DNA of 7,885 bases. Origin: an uncultured Mycoplasma sp. Lineage in GTDB: Bacteria; Bacillota_I; Bacilli_A; Mycoplasmatales; Metamycoplasmataceae. Below are positions 1-7,885 of this stretch, piece by piece (position 1 is the first letter of the stretch; each line of letters opens with the position of its first letter). The DNA is taken from the NCBI GenBank assembly GCA_946998935.1, contig CAMQBE010000024.1, positions 1-7,885 of the forward strand. Direction: 5' to 3'. The notes under the pieces are model-generated. The model had not been told where the DNA came from. It saw only the letters and a program-made list of their open reading frames with translations, and did no database searches. The position numbers and the translations under genes were made by a program.

Positions 1-1572
1 GATTAATAATGTAACAACTAACATAACTCTACCAACGATTAAGTCGACGTATGGTAATAATGCATCACCACCGCCAGCTACTTGCATTGCTGATTGGAAT
101 TCATAGTCTCATTTATTTGTTGCTGCTAAAGCAAACATATCAACAACAGGAACAAGAATTTGAACTGTCATAGCTGCAAATACGATAATAGTAGCAATAA
201 TACCTGTTATCTTGAAGTAGCGTTTCTTATCTGTAACAACTTTGTTAGTTTTTCTGTTTATAATTCCACCAACGATAGCGGTTGCTATAAAGCAGAATGT
301 AAATAATGCTGTTCAGTTAGCCATCAAGTCTGCAAAGCAGTAAAGTTTGTCCATACCTGAACCATAGATACTGTAGTCACCATTTGGAATGTATACGATA
401 CCAATTAATGTGAATACTAGAACAATTGGTAAAGTTAATGCTAATGAGAATACAATACCAACGAATGGTTTGTTAGGATTTAATTTTTTGTAGTATTTTG
501 ACCATAATGGTAATTCACCTTCTGCCATTAAGTCTTCTACGTAACGTGGTGCTCACATTGAGAAACCATTAAGAATACCTAATACACCGATTGAAATACA
601 TACGTTAATAAGGCCAAATACTATAAAGCCAGCTTTATCTCCTCATCAACCAGTAAAGTAGTCTAACATACCAAAGAAGCTACCATTACCGTTTAATGAC
701 ATTGAAATAGCAATAATTAAGTAAATAATAGTTGTAATAGCTAAACCTCAGAAGATTGCTCTAGGGGTTTTCTTAGGTTCTTTCATTTCTGATTGAATAC
801 CAGCAGCTACATAGAAACCATCGTATGCAAAGAAGATTGCTGATATAGCAAGGAATACACCAAAGAATGCACCCATACCATTTTTATCTGCAATACTTGC
901 ACCGTATCTTAACATTCCGTCTGGGTGAACTGTAGAAACATGAACTTTATCTACACCACCTTTACCTGCGAATGCTAATACAAATCCAATAATACCAACG
1001 AATACTAATGGAAGGAATTTAACGGCCAAAACAACTTTGTTTTGTACGTCGCCAACTTTTGATCAAATAGCTGGAATTGTTAAGAAGTAAACAGACATAA
1101 TTAATGAAATGACTGTTCAAATTGCTCAGTCAGCTTTAGTACCAAAGGTCCATGCGTCAACTGAATGACCAGCTGCTGACATAAGAGCACCAACACCATC
1201 TTGTAATGACATGATTACATATAATGGCATAAATAAGTAAGTTAAAGGTAAGTAAATGTAAACCATAAAGTTCTTAGATGCTTTAAAGATTTTACGTGAG
1301 TTAAATACCTTTGACCATCCAATTAAGGACAAGTTATCGTTTCTTGCTGATGAAATTTCAACTAATGCTAGAGCCATGCAAATAACTGCACAAGAAGCAA
1401 TAATTCAACAGAATATAGCAAGAATTAAACTACTATGTGAAGCACTAAGAACAGATTTTGATTTAAAGAATATACCAGCTCCGATTGAACCACCCATAAC
1501 GATTAACATGGCAGCGAAGAAGGTTATCTTTTTGCTCTTTGATTGTTCACTCAAAGTTTTTTCTTCGTTCAT
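1..1572 (-). CDS. arcD: APC-family amino acid permease, probable arginine/ornithine antiporter (3' end outside window)
   Basis: This is a polytopic membrane protein of the amino acid/polyamine/organocation (APC) superfamily. The 524 codons seen here contain no stop, so the C-terminus lies beyond the left edge. A short charged N-terminus leads into a first membrane segment carrying the APC substrate-loop motif GGSIGAGIF (residues 27-35). Several more hydrophobic segments follow. After the segment containing FFAYDGFYVAAGIQ comes the typical loop EMKEPKKTPRAI (262-273). The frame holds in-frame TGA codons read as Trp, for example in FCWII near residue 54. The ATG at 1572 lies 2 nt after the arcC stop and has an AGGA Shine-Dalgarno (1581-1584) inside the end of arcC, so translation is probably coupled. 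The family assignment is secure. Arginine/ornithine exchange is inferred from its place at the end of an arcABC operon; sequence alone does not fix the substrate. The symbol arcD is functional: many classical ArcD proteins belong to the same superfamily but may not be orthologues. Confidence 0.85.
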
Positions 1573-1574
1573 TT

Positions 1575-2504
1575 TTATTTTCCTATTCTTGTACCGCTTT
1601 TACCTTCAATTGCCTCTGCAACTTTATTCAAGTCGGCAATAATAGCAACATTTTTAGGGTTAGCGTTTACAAAGTCAATTGCAGCCTTTACCTTAGGAAG
1701 CATACTTCCAGGTGCAAATTGACCTTCTTTTATATATTGTTCAAGTTCTTTAACAGTGACACTTGTCAATTTCTTTTGATTTGGCTTGTTGTAGTTTACA
1801 TAAATGTATTCCACAGCAGTCAAAATAATAAACATGTTTGCTTCGACTTTTGAAGCTAATTTTGAAAGGGCGAAATCTTTATCGATAACGCCATCAACGC
1901 CTTGGTATTGGCCTTTAACGTCGATTGTTGGAATTCCTCCGCCACCACCGACAATAACAATGTTGCCATTATCGAAATTCTTTTTAATAGAATTCATACC
2001 AATAAAGTCAATTGGTAAAGGTGAAGGAACTACTTTTCTAAAGCCTCTACCTGCATCTTCAACAATTGTTGAATTTGGATTAGCAACTTCAGCTTCTTCA
2101 CGAGTTTTGTAGAAAGGACCAACTGGTTTAGTTGGATTTTGAAAAGCTTTATCTTTAGCGTCAACAATAGTTTGAGTTAAGAAATAAAGTGTATCTTTTT
2201 CAATCTTTTCCTTTCTTAATTCATTAGTAATTGCTGTTAACATATGATAACCAATATAACCTTGGCTCATACCACCAGCTTCAGCAAAAGGTACTGAAGG
2301 GGTTTTAGCATTTACTTTTTTAGCATCAGCAAAAGCATTGAAGATCATACCTACTTGAGGGCCATTTCCATGACCTACAAGTACTTTGTGACCTGCCTTA
2401 ACTAATGCAGCAATTTTTTTAGCAGGAAGCTTAACAAGTTCCTTTTGTTCTTTAGGATTGTCTCCTAAAGCATTTCCGCCTAATGCAATAACAATTTTAG
2501 CCAT
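1575..2504 (-). CDS. arcC: Carbamate kinase, ATP-forming step of the arginine deiminase pathway
   Basis: A cytoplasmic enzyme of 309 residues, the usual length for the family, that transfers phosphate from carbamoyl phosphate to ADP and so yields the ATP of arginine fermentation. Visible family motifs are the N-terminal ALGGNAL (7-13), GHGNGPQVG (44-52), the glycine-rich VGGGGGIPT (185-193), the DKD around Lys209, YVNYNKPNQ (235-243) and the C-terminal APGSMLPKV (264-272) and GTRIG (304-308). The protein contains no tryptophan, so it reads the same in the standard code. The ATG at 2504 has AGGA (2513-2516) 8 nt upstream. The gap to arcB is 23 nt and the gap to the permease start is 2 nt, which indicates one polycistronic mRNA. 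Related amino acid kinases (glutamate 5-kinase, acetylglutamate kinase, UMP kinase) differ in these motifs, and the neighbours support carbamate kinase. Confidence 0.97.
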   Translation of the reverse strand: MAKIVIALGGNALGDNPKEQKELVKLPAKKIAALVKAGHKVLVGHGNGPQVGMIFNAFADAKKVNAKTPSVPFAEAGGMSQGYIGYHMLTAITNELRKEKIEKDTLYFLTQTIVDAKDKAFQNPTKPVGPFYKTREEAEVANPNSTIVEDAGRGFRKVVPSPLPIDFIGMNSIKKNFDNGNIVIVGGGGGIPTIDVKGQYQGVDGVIDKDFALSKLASKVEANMFIILTAVEYIYVNYNKPNQKKLTSVTVKELEQYIKEGQFAPGSMLPKVKAAIDFVNANPKNVAIIADLNKVAEAIEGKSGTRIGK

Positions 2505-2527
2505 TATAATTTTCCTAATTCTACTGA

Positions 2528-3574
2528 TTAGTAGCCGATTGTGGCAAGAATAACAGCTTTAATTGAGTGCATACGGTTGCCTGCTTGTTCGATTGATTTG
2601 TTGTGTTTTGATTGGAATACTTCGTCAGTAACTTCCATTGCACCGGTAGCTACAACTGGATATTTTTTACCAAATTTTTCTTTGATTTCAGCTGAGAAGA
2701 TAGTGTGGTCATCGTGGAATGCTGGTAAGCAGTGGAGGAACACAACTTCTGGTTTAGCAGCTTTAATCATTTTCATGTCAACTTGGAATGCACCAAGTTC
2801 CTTAATACGAGGTTCAAATAGTGAGAAGTCTTCTCCTAATGATACCCATACGTCGGTGTAAATAGCATCAGCATTTTTAGCAGCTTTGATTTTGTCATCT
2901 GATAATTCTACTGAGCCACCATTTACTTTAAATAATTCTTGGCAAGCTTTTCAAACTTCTTTGTAGCCTTTGCCATTTTTAACTAAATCGTGTTGATCTT
3001 TAGGGCCACATAAAACACAGTCCATACCCATGAATGCTGCACCGATCATTACTGAACGAGCAACGTTGTTTTTAATGTCACCTGCGAATACAATTTTTCT
3101 TCCTTTAAGGTTCTTTCCAAAGATTTCTTTTAAGGTCATGTAATCAGCTAACATTTGAGTTGGGTGTTCTTGGTTAGTTAAACCATTTCAAATAGGAACT
3201 CCTGAGTATTTTACTAAAGCGTCAACGTCAGCTTGTTCGAATCCTCTGAATTCAATCCCATCATAGAATTGTCCTAAAACCATAGCAGTATCTTCGATTG
3301 ATTCTTTTTTACCGAAGTTAGATCCTGCAGGGCCTATGTATGTGCAACTTGCACCTAGATCAGCAGCTGCTACTTCGAATGAGCAACGTGTTCTAGTTGA
3401 ATCTTTTTGGAACATAATAGCTATGTTCTTTCCTACAAGTGGCCTACTTGTAGCGTGAATGCCTTGGTATTTTGATTTTTTAAGGTCAATAGCAAGGTCA
3501 ATTAAATAATTAATTTGGTCAGTAGTGAAGTTCAATGCTGAATCTAAGCTACGACCTTTCAAGTTCATTGGCAT
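2528..3574 (-). CDS. arcB: Ornithine carbamoyltransferase, catabolic
   Basis: A 348-residue cytoplasmic transferase that here would work in the catabolic direction, splitting citrulline with phosphate into ornithine and carbamoyl phosphate. The carbamoyl-phosphate-binding motif STRTR is at 59-63, followed by [15 protein letters not shown] is at 137-140, DVWVSLGED at 241-249, and the ornithine-site HCLP at 281-284 within [10 protein letters not shown]. All key family residues are present. Trp129 and Trp208 are encoded by TGA and Trp243 by TGG, so a standard-code reading breaks the gene into three pieces. The start at 3574 has AAGGAG (3580-3585) 5 nt upstream; a second Met two codons later is also possible. 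arcC follows after 23 nt. The catabolic role is inferred from the arcA and arcC neighbours and from the absence of arginine biosynthesis genes in view; sequence motifs do not separate catabolic from anabolic enzymes by eye. Confidence 0.97.
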
Positions 3575-3594
3575 ATTTTCTCCTTAAATGCAAT

Positions 3595-3610
3595 ATTATT
3601 TCGAAATAAT
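3595..3610. repeat. 16-bp perfect palindrome between arcA and arcB
   Basis: ATTATTTCGAAATAAT reads the same on both strands. It lies just upstream of the arcB ribosome-binding site. It could be a short hairpin in the arcA-arcB mRNA or a protein site; the high A+T content makes chance a real alternative. Confidence 0.5.
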
Positions 3611-3614
3611 TATT

Positions 3615-3643
3615 TGATTAAGTATTTTAAAGTTGCTTAATCA
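3615..3643 (-). other. Stem-loop in the arcA-arcB spacer
   Basis: Perfect 8-bp arms TGATTAAG (3615-3622) and CTTAATCA (3636-3643) enclose a 13-nt loop. In the arc mRNA this would sit midway between the arcA stop and the arcB Shine-Dalgarno. No run of U follows it, so it does not look like an intrinsic terminator. A role in mRNA processing or stability is possible but unproven. Confidence 0.5.
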
Positions 3644-3650
3644 TAAAAAT

Positions 3651-3673
3651 TCTATATCAAAAAGTAATATAGA
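3651..3673 (-). other. AT-rich stem-loop just after arcA, possible weak terminator
   Basis: Perfect 7-bp arms TCTATAT (3651-3657) and ATATAGA (3667-3673) enclose a 9-nt loop. It begins 13 nt past the arcA stop codon. In the minus-strand transcript it is followed by ATTTTT, a short U run. With only one G-C pair the stem is weak, so at most it would cause partial termination or pausing between arcA and arcB. Confidence 0.4.
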
Positions 3674-3686
3674 TTAGTTTAAATAA

Positions 3687-4892
<1,206 letters not shown>

Positions 4893-4933
4893 GTTTTCTC
4901 CTTATTTCCTTTTTACAGGACAAATTTTGTTTT

Positions 4934-4950
4934 GACATTTTTTAAATGTC
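4934..4950 (-). other. Hairpin in the arcA leader
   Basis: GACATTT and AAATGTC (7-bp perfect arms, 3-nt loop) face each other. If the arc promoter uses the TATAAT at 4957-4962, transcription would begin within a base or two of this hairpin, which would put it at the very 5' end of the mRNA, where such structures can protect transcripts. The inverted repeat is certain; the role is inferred. Confidence 0.5.
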
Positions 4951-4956
4951 TATCTA

Positions 4957-4962
4957 ATTATA
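4957..4962 (-). promoter_or_regulatory. Candidate -10 box of the arc operon promoter
   Basis: TATAAT on the minus strand, a perfect -10 consensus, would give a start near 4950 and a 57-nt leader before the arcA GTG. No good -35 hexamer lies 16-18 nt upstream, which is common in mycoplasmas. A second candidate further upstream pairs TAGACA (5073-5078) with TTTAAT (5049-5054) at an 18-nt spacing and would give a leader of about 150 nt. Confidence 0.45.
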
Positions 4963-4986
4963 TATTTTTATTCATATATATGTATA

Positions 4987-4998
4987 AGTACTAGTACT
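4987..4998. promoter_or_regulatory. 12-bp palindrome, possible operator upstream of arcA
   Basis: AGTACTAGTACT is a perfect palindrome made of two tandem AGTACT units. Its centre lies about 42 bp upstream of the start predicted from the TATAAT at 4957-4962, a place where activators often bind. No regulator gene is in view and I do not recognise the site, so the operator role is a guess. Confidence 0.35.
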
Positions 4999-5070
4999 AA
5001 TGGGAAAAAATAAAATATATTAATGTAATATTATTGACAAAAATAAAAATTAAAAATTGTTTCTACATTT

Positions 5071-5080
5071 TTGTCTAAAA
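5071..5080. repeat. TTGTCTAAAA repeat, copy 1
   Basis: An exact 10-bp sequence that recurs at 5163-5172 in the same orientation, 92 bp away. On the minus strand it reads TTTTAGACAA and contains TAGACA, five of six matches to a -35 box, so both copies could mark arc promoters. Confidence 0.5.
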
Positions 5081-5121
5081 ATACTATTAGATAGATAATT
5101 TGGTAAATATCATACCTTAGC

Positions 5122-5135
5122 AATAATGCATTATT
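5122..5135. repeat. 14-bp palindrome AATAATGCATTATT
   Basis: A perfect palindrome centred on TGCA. Near copies follow: AATAATTGCATT at 5144-5155, TGCATATTG at 5157-5165 and TGCAAT at 5175-5180. ATTGCA (5148-5153) and TGCAAT (5175-5180) form an inverted pair. The cluster could be a binding region for a regulator of either divergent gene; the function is unknown. Confidence 0.45.
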
Positions 5136-5162
5136 ACATTCAAAATAATTGCATTTTGCATA

Positions 5163-5172
5163 TTGTCTAAAA
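5163..5172. repeat. TTGTCTAAAA repeat, copy 2
   Basis: Exact second copy of the 10-bp repeat at 5071. On the minus strand its TAGACA (5165-5170) is followed after 17 nt by TATTTT (5142-5147), a possible but weak promoter pointing towards arcA. Confidence 0.5.
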
Positions 5173-5254
5173 TGTGCAATTTATATGAAACGTTTATGAC
5201 ATTAATGGTTTTTTAAAACCTTAAAAAATATTGTGAAAAACACTCAATTTGTAG

Positions 5255-5294
5255 TTTACCTAATACTAATCAATATATAAAATTAATATATAAT
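5255..5294 (+). promoter_or_regulatory. Candidate argS promoter
   Basis: Two overlapping choices are visible. TTTACC (5255-5260, four of six to the -35 consensus) with TATAAA (5276-5281) at a 15-nt spacing would start transcription around 5288. A perfect TATAAT at 5289-5294 would start it around 5301, almost on the ATG at 5304. Either way the leader is very short. No Shine-Dalgarno is present between promoter and start codon. Confidence 0.5.
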
Positions 5295-5303
5295 TTAACC
5301 ACT

Positions 5304-6929
5304 ATGAATAAAACACAAATACAAGAAAAATTAGTAGAGACTCTTAAAAAAGCTCTTAAAAAATTAAAAATTGAAAAGGAACCATTTTTAATTGAACCTA
5401 AAACATATGCTGATTTAGCAACCAACGTTGCAATGGGTAATAAAGGAGTTAATCCTATTGAACTAGCCAATAAAATTATTGCTTTGATAGAAAAAGATTT
5501 TGCAAAATTGCACATCGCAAAAGCTGAAGTTGCTGGACCAGGATTTATAAATTTCTTTTTAGCTGATGATTCATTTGTAGCATCAGTTAATGAAATTATT
5601 AAAGAAGGCAAAAATTACGGACGTGGACATCAAGTTGGAAAGATCAACATCGAATTTGTTTCAGCAAACCCTACCGGATATTTACACGTAGGACATGCTC
5701 GTAATGCTGCTATTGGCTCAACTGTAGCTAATATCATGGAATTCGCTGGTTGGAAGGTAACTCGTGAATATTACATCAACGACGCTGGTAACCAAATCGA
5801 TAATCTTGCTTATAGTATTTTTGCTAGATATCAACAAATCTTTGACAAATCTTATCCAATGCCTGAAGAATCTTACAAAGGCTCAGATATAACTTGAGGA
5901 GCAAACGAATTCTATAAAAAATACGGTGATAAGTTCAAAGGCAAAAAATGTGAAGGCGAAACTTTAAAACTATTCAAAGAAGAAGGAACTGCTTTATATT
6001 TAAGCCAAATTGAAAAAGATTTAAAACGTTTTGGTGTTTGATTTGACCTATGGTCAAGTGAAAAAGCACTTTATGCTGACAATTCAAAAGTAATCTATGA
6101 AGCTATTAAAAACTTAGGTAACACATATAAAAAAGATGGAGCAACGTGATTAAAAACTACACTACATGGCGATGATAAAGACCGTGTATTAATTAAAAGC
6201 GATGGAGCTTTCACATACTTTACACCTGATATTGCTTACCATAAAATTAAATTCAACCGTACTGGTAAAGGGGCAATCATTATGAATGTTTGGGGGGCAG
6301 ACCACTCAGGTTATATTAAGAGAATGGAATGCGCTATGGAGGATTTAGGTCTAAATCAAAAGAATCTTGTTGTTTTATGTATGCAACTTGTTAGATTACT
6401 TAAAAATGGCGAAGAATTCAAAATGTCTAAACGTAAGGGAACAAGTTTCTTCTTAAGAGAATTCATCGATCTTGTTGGTGTTGATAGTGCTAGATTCATA
6501 CTTTTAGATAGAACATATAATTCGAAACTTGATTTTGATATTAATATTGCTACTTCAAAAACAAATGATAACCCAGTTATCTTGGTTCAATACGCTAATG
6601 CAAGATGCCATTCGTTGTTAGATAAAACTGCTCTTGATTCTAAGAAAATTAAAGCAACAAAATATAACAATGAAGCTGACGAAAAATTGGTTTCAATTTT
6701 GCAAGAATTTCCTGATGTTATAGATAAATCAGCTAAAAAATACTTAACCAATTTGCTAACTCAATATTTAATTAAATTGGCTAAAGAATTTAACTCATGG
6801 TATTCAAATAGTCCAAAAATTATTGGTAGCGAAAATGAAGCTAGCCAGCTAGCTTTAGTTAAAGCAGTTAATATAACTATTGAAAACGGATTAAAACTTT
6901 TAGGTGTTTCAGCTCCTAAGAAAATGTAA
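5304..6929 (+). CDS. argS: Arginyl-tRNA synthetase
   Basis: A 541-residue class I aminoacyl-tRNA synthetase that charges tRNA-Arg with arginine, of normal length for a bacterial ArgRS. An N-terminal additional domain (about 1-110) precedes the catalytic core. The core opens with IEFVSANPTGYLHVGHARNA, in which HVGH (128-131) is the HIGH signature. KMSKR (373-377) is the second class I signature. The DALR-type anticodon-binding domain occupies the last 110 or so residues and ends in the family's usual LGVSAP-K-M tail. Trp198 and two further Trp (in RFGVWF and DGATWL) are encoded by TGA, so the standard code would wrongly split the gene. The ATG at 5304 gives the full N-terminal domain but has no Shine-Dalgarno upstream. 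The gene is transcribed away from arcA and ends at an intrinsic terminator at 6935-6961. It draws on the same arginine pool that the arc operon consumes. Confidence 0.97.
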
Positions 6930-6934
6930 TATTT

Positions 6935-6961
6935 AAGGAAAGTACAATACTTTCTTTTTTT
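6935..6961 (+). terminator. Rho-independent terminator of argS
   Basis: AAGGAAAGTA (6935-6944) and TACTTTCTTT (6948-6957) form a 10-bp stem with one G-U pair and a CAA loop. The last stem bases merge into a run of seven T (6955-6961). It begins 5 nt past the argS stop and separates argS from gpsA. Confidence 0.88.
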
Positions 6962-6976
6962 AACTTTATTTATTAA

Positions 6977-6982
6977 TATAAT
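6977..6982 (+). promoter_or_regulatory. Candidate -10 box of the gpsA promoter
   Basis: A perfect TATAAT lies 29 nt before the gpsA start and 15 nt after the argS terminator. No convincing -35 box is present. The expected start near 6989 leaves room for the gpsA Shine-Dalgarno AAAGGA at 6998-7003. Confidence 0.6.
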
Positions 6983-7011
6983 TAAAAAATAAACGAGAAA
7001 GGAAATTTATT

Positions 7012-7885
7012 ATGGCAAAAGTAACTTTTATTGGAACAGGGGCTTGAGCTAGCGGTTTAGCTAGCACATTGAGTAAAAATAATCATCAAATAACAATGTG
7101 GGGTATTGACACTAAAGAAAATGAAGATATAAATAACGGGTTGAACACAAAATATTTTAAAAATACTAAATTTAATAATCCTCAAAATATTAAAGCAACT
7201 TTGGATTTAGAAATTGCTCTAAAAGAACCTGATTATATAGTTATTGCAGTTCCTTCACAATTCCTTGCTTCAACCCTCACCACAATGCAAAAAGTATTAA
7301 AAAATAGAAAAGTTAATCTTATCAATGTAGCTAAGGGTATTGATTCAACCACTAAAGAATTTTTCTCAGAAGTTATAAAGAAACAATTTAAAAATAATTT
7401 AAAAAATTATTGTTCAATTATTGGCCCCTCTTTTGCAATAGAAGTCTTTGAAGACCAATTGACAATGATAAATGCCGTTGGTCCTAATAAAAGCTATTTA
7501 AAAGAAGTTGCTAAAATTTTTAACAATAATACTTTTAGAATTGTGCCTATCGATAATGAAAATGGCGCACAACTTTTTGCAGCTTTAAAAAATGTTTTAG
7601 CAATAGGTATGGGAATGGTTAATTTCTATATGCCATATCAAAATCCACAAGCAGCTTTATTGAGTATCGGAATTAAAGAAATTCATAACGTTTATAAAAC
7701 TCTTTATCCTACTTTTGATGATACAATGGGATTCGAATTATCAGGCATAGGTGATATTCTTTTAACTTGTACAAGTCCAAAAAGTCGCAACTTTACTTTC
7801 GGCTACTCAGTAGCTAGAGATGGTCTTGAAAATACTCTTGCTGTCAATAACAAAACTATCGAAGGTTATCATGCAGCTGCTGTTC
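7012..7885 (+). CDS. gpsA: Glycerol-3-phosphate dehydrogenase [NAD(P)+] (3' end outside window)
   Basis: Interconverts dihydroxyacetone phosphate and sn-glycerol 3-phosphate, supplying the backbone of membrane phospholipids. The window holds 291 codons; the family usually has about 330-340, so some 40 residues are cut off at the right edge. An N-terminal Rossmann fold begins with FIGTGAWASGLA (GTGAW at 8-12), followed by VAVPS-type strand residues (IAVPSQ, 78-83), NVAKGI (105-110) and GPSFA (138-142). The C-terminal helical domain has LKNVLAIG (192-199) with the expected catalytic Lys193, then the strong signature SGIGDILLTCTSPKSRNF (244-261). Trp12 is a TGA codon, so the standard code would lose the N-terminus. 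The start is fixed by AAAGGA 8 nt upstream. It has its own terminator-bounded promoter and no evident link to the arginine genes. Confidence 0.95.

Larger units (their letters stand above)
4893..5303. other. Divergent intergenic spacer between arcA and argS
   Basis: This 411-nt stretch holds no credible gene in either strand. It is very AT-rich and must contain the promoters of both the arc operon (leftward) and argS (rightward). It also holds an unusual number of short palindromes and repeats: a hairpin at 4934-4950, AGTACTAGTACT at 4987-4998, AATAATGCATTATT at 5122-5135, a repeated TTGTCTAAAA at 5071 and 5163, and GGTTTTTTAAAACC at 5207-5220. I see no T-box motif and no tRNA. Confidence 0.85.

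Noticed and set aside
1376..2861. Open plus-strand frames at 1376-1642, 1539-1853, 1804-2112 and 2541-2861
   Set aside because: They lie antisense to the permease, arcC and arcB, whose protein motifs are unmistakable, and their translations show no recognisable domain or Shine-Dalgarno-supported start.
4932..5039. TTGACA on the plus strand at 4932-4937 and 5034-5039 as -35 boxes for argS
   Set aside because: Neither has a good -10 box at 16-18 nt. The first is part of the 4934-4950 hairpin, and both are over 260 nt from argS.
5207..5220. GGTTTTTTAAAACC as a terminator
   Set aside because: The stem has a 2-nt loop that cannot form as drawn, no U run follows on either strand, and no gene ends nearby.
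5181..5303. T-box riboswitch in front of argS
   Set aside because: No T-box core sequence, no specifier stem and no terminator before the start; the likely promoter sits directly at the gene.
5270..5611. Minus-strand frame of 113 codons overlapping the start of argS
   Set aside because: It is antisense to the conserved ArgRS N-terminal domain, and its hydrophobic tail comes from translating the AT-rich spacer. No family resemblance.
5893..5907. TGA followed by a GGAG motif inside argS, looking like the end of one gene and the ribosome site of the next
   Set aside because: The TGA is Trp198 and the frame continues without a break to the KMSKR motif and the normal ArgRS C-terminus.

Overview
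The window comes from a mollicute of the Mycoplasma group (genetic code 4). Every gene except arcC reads through in-frame TGA codons that fall at tryptophan positions of well-known protein families. The DNA is AT-rich, and the non-coding parts are more so. I cannot name the species. A complete arginine deiminase operon points to an arginine-hydrolysing mycoplasma (the M. hominis / M. arginini / M. arthritidis type of metabolism), but that is inference.

Layout. From 4892 down to the left edge, on the minus strand, lies arcA (arginine deiminase, 3687-4892), arcB (catabolic ornithine carbamoyltransferase, 2528-3574), arcC (carbamate kinase, 1575-2504) and an APC-family permease, probably the arginine/ornithine antiporter (1-1572, no stop inside the window). 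The last three are tightly packed, with gaps of 23 and 2 nt. The arcA-arcB gap is 112 nt and holds three consecutive inverted repeats. A 411-nt divergent spacer (4893-5303) separates arcA from argS (arginyl-tRNA synthetase, 5304-6929, plus strand). argS ends at a clear intrinsic terminator. gpsA (glycerol-3-phosphate dehydrogenase, 7012 to the right edge, incomplete) then starts from its own promoter and a good Shine-Dalgarno.

How the genes work together. The antiporter would import arginine in exchange for ornithine. ArcA turns arginine into citrulline and ammonia, ArcB turns citrulline plus phosphate into ornithine and carbamoyl phosphate, and ArcC uses carbamoyl phosphate to make ATP from ADP. 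argS competes for the same arginine for protein synthesis and is transcribed away from the operon from the same spacer. gpsA belongs to glycerolipid metabolism and has no evident link to the others.

The genes are known families and I see no clearly new system. The less explained parts are non-coding: the palindromes and repeats in the divergent spacer, a hairpin that may form the 5' end of the arc mRNA, the arcA-arcB stem-loops, the GTG start of arcA, and an argS start without Shine-Dalgarno that lies very close to its promoter.
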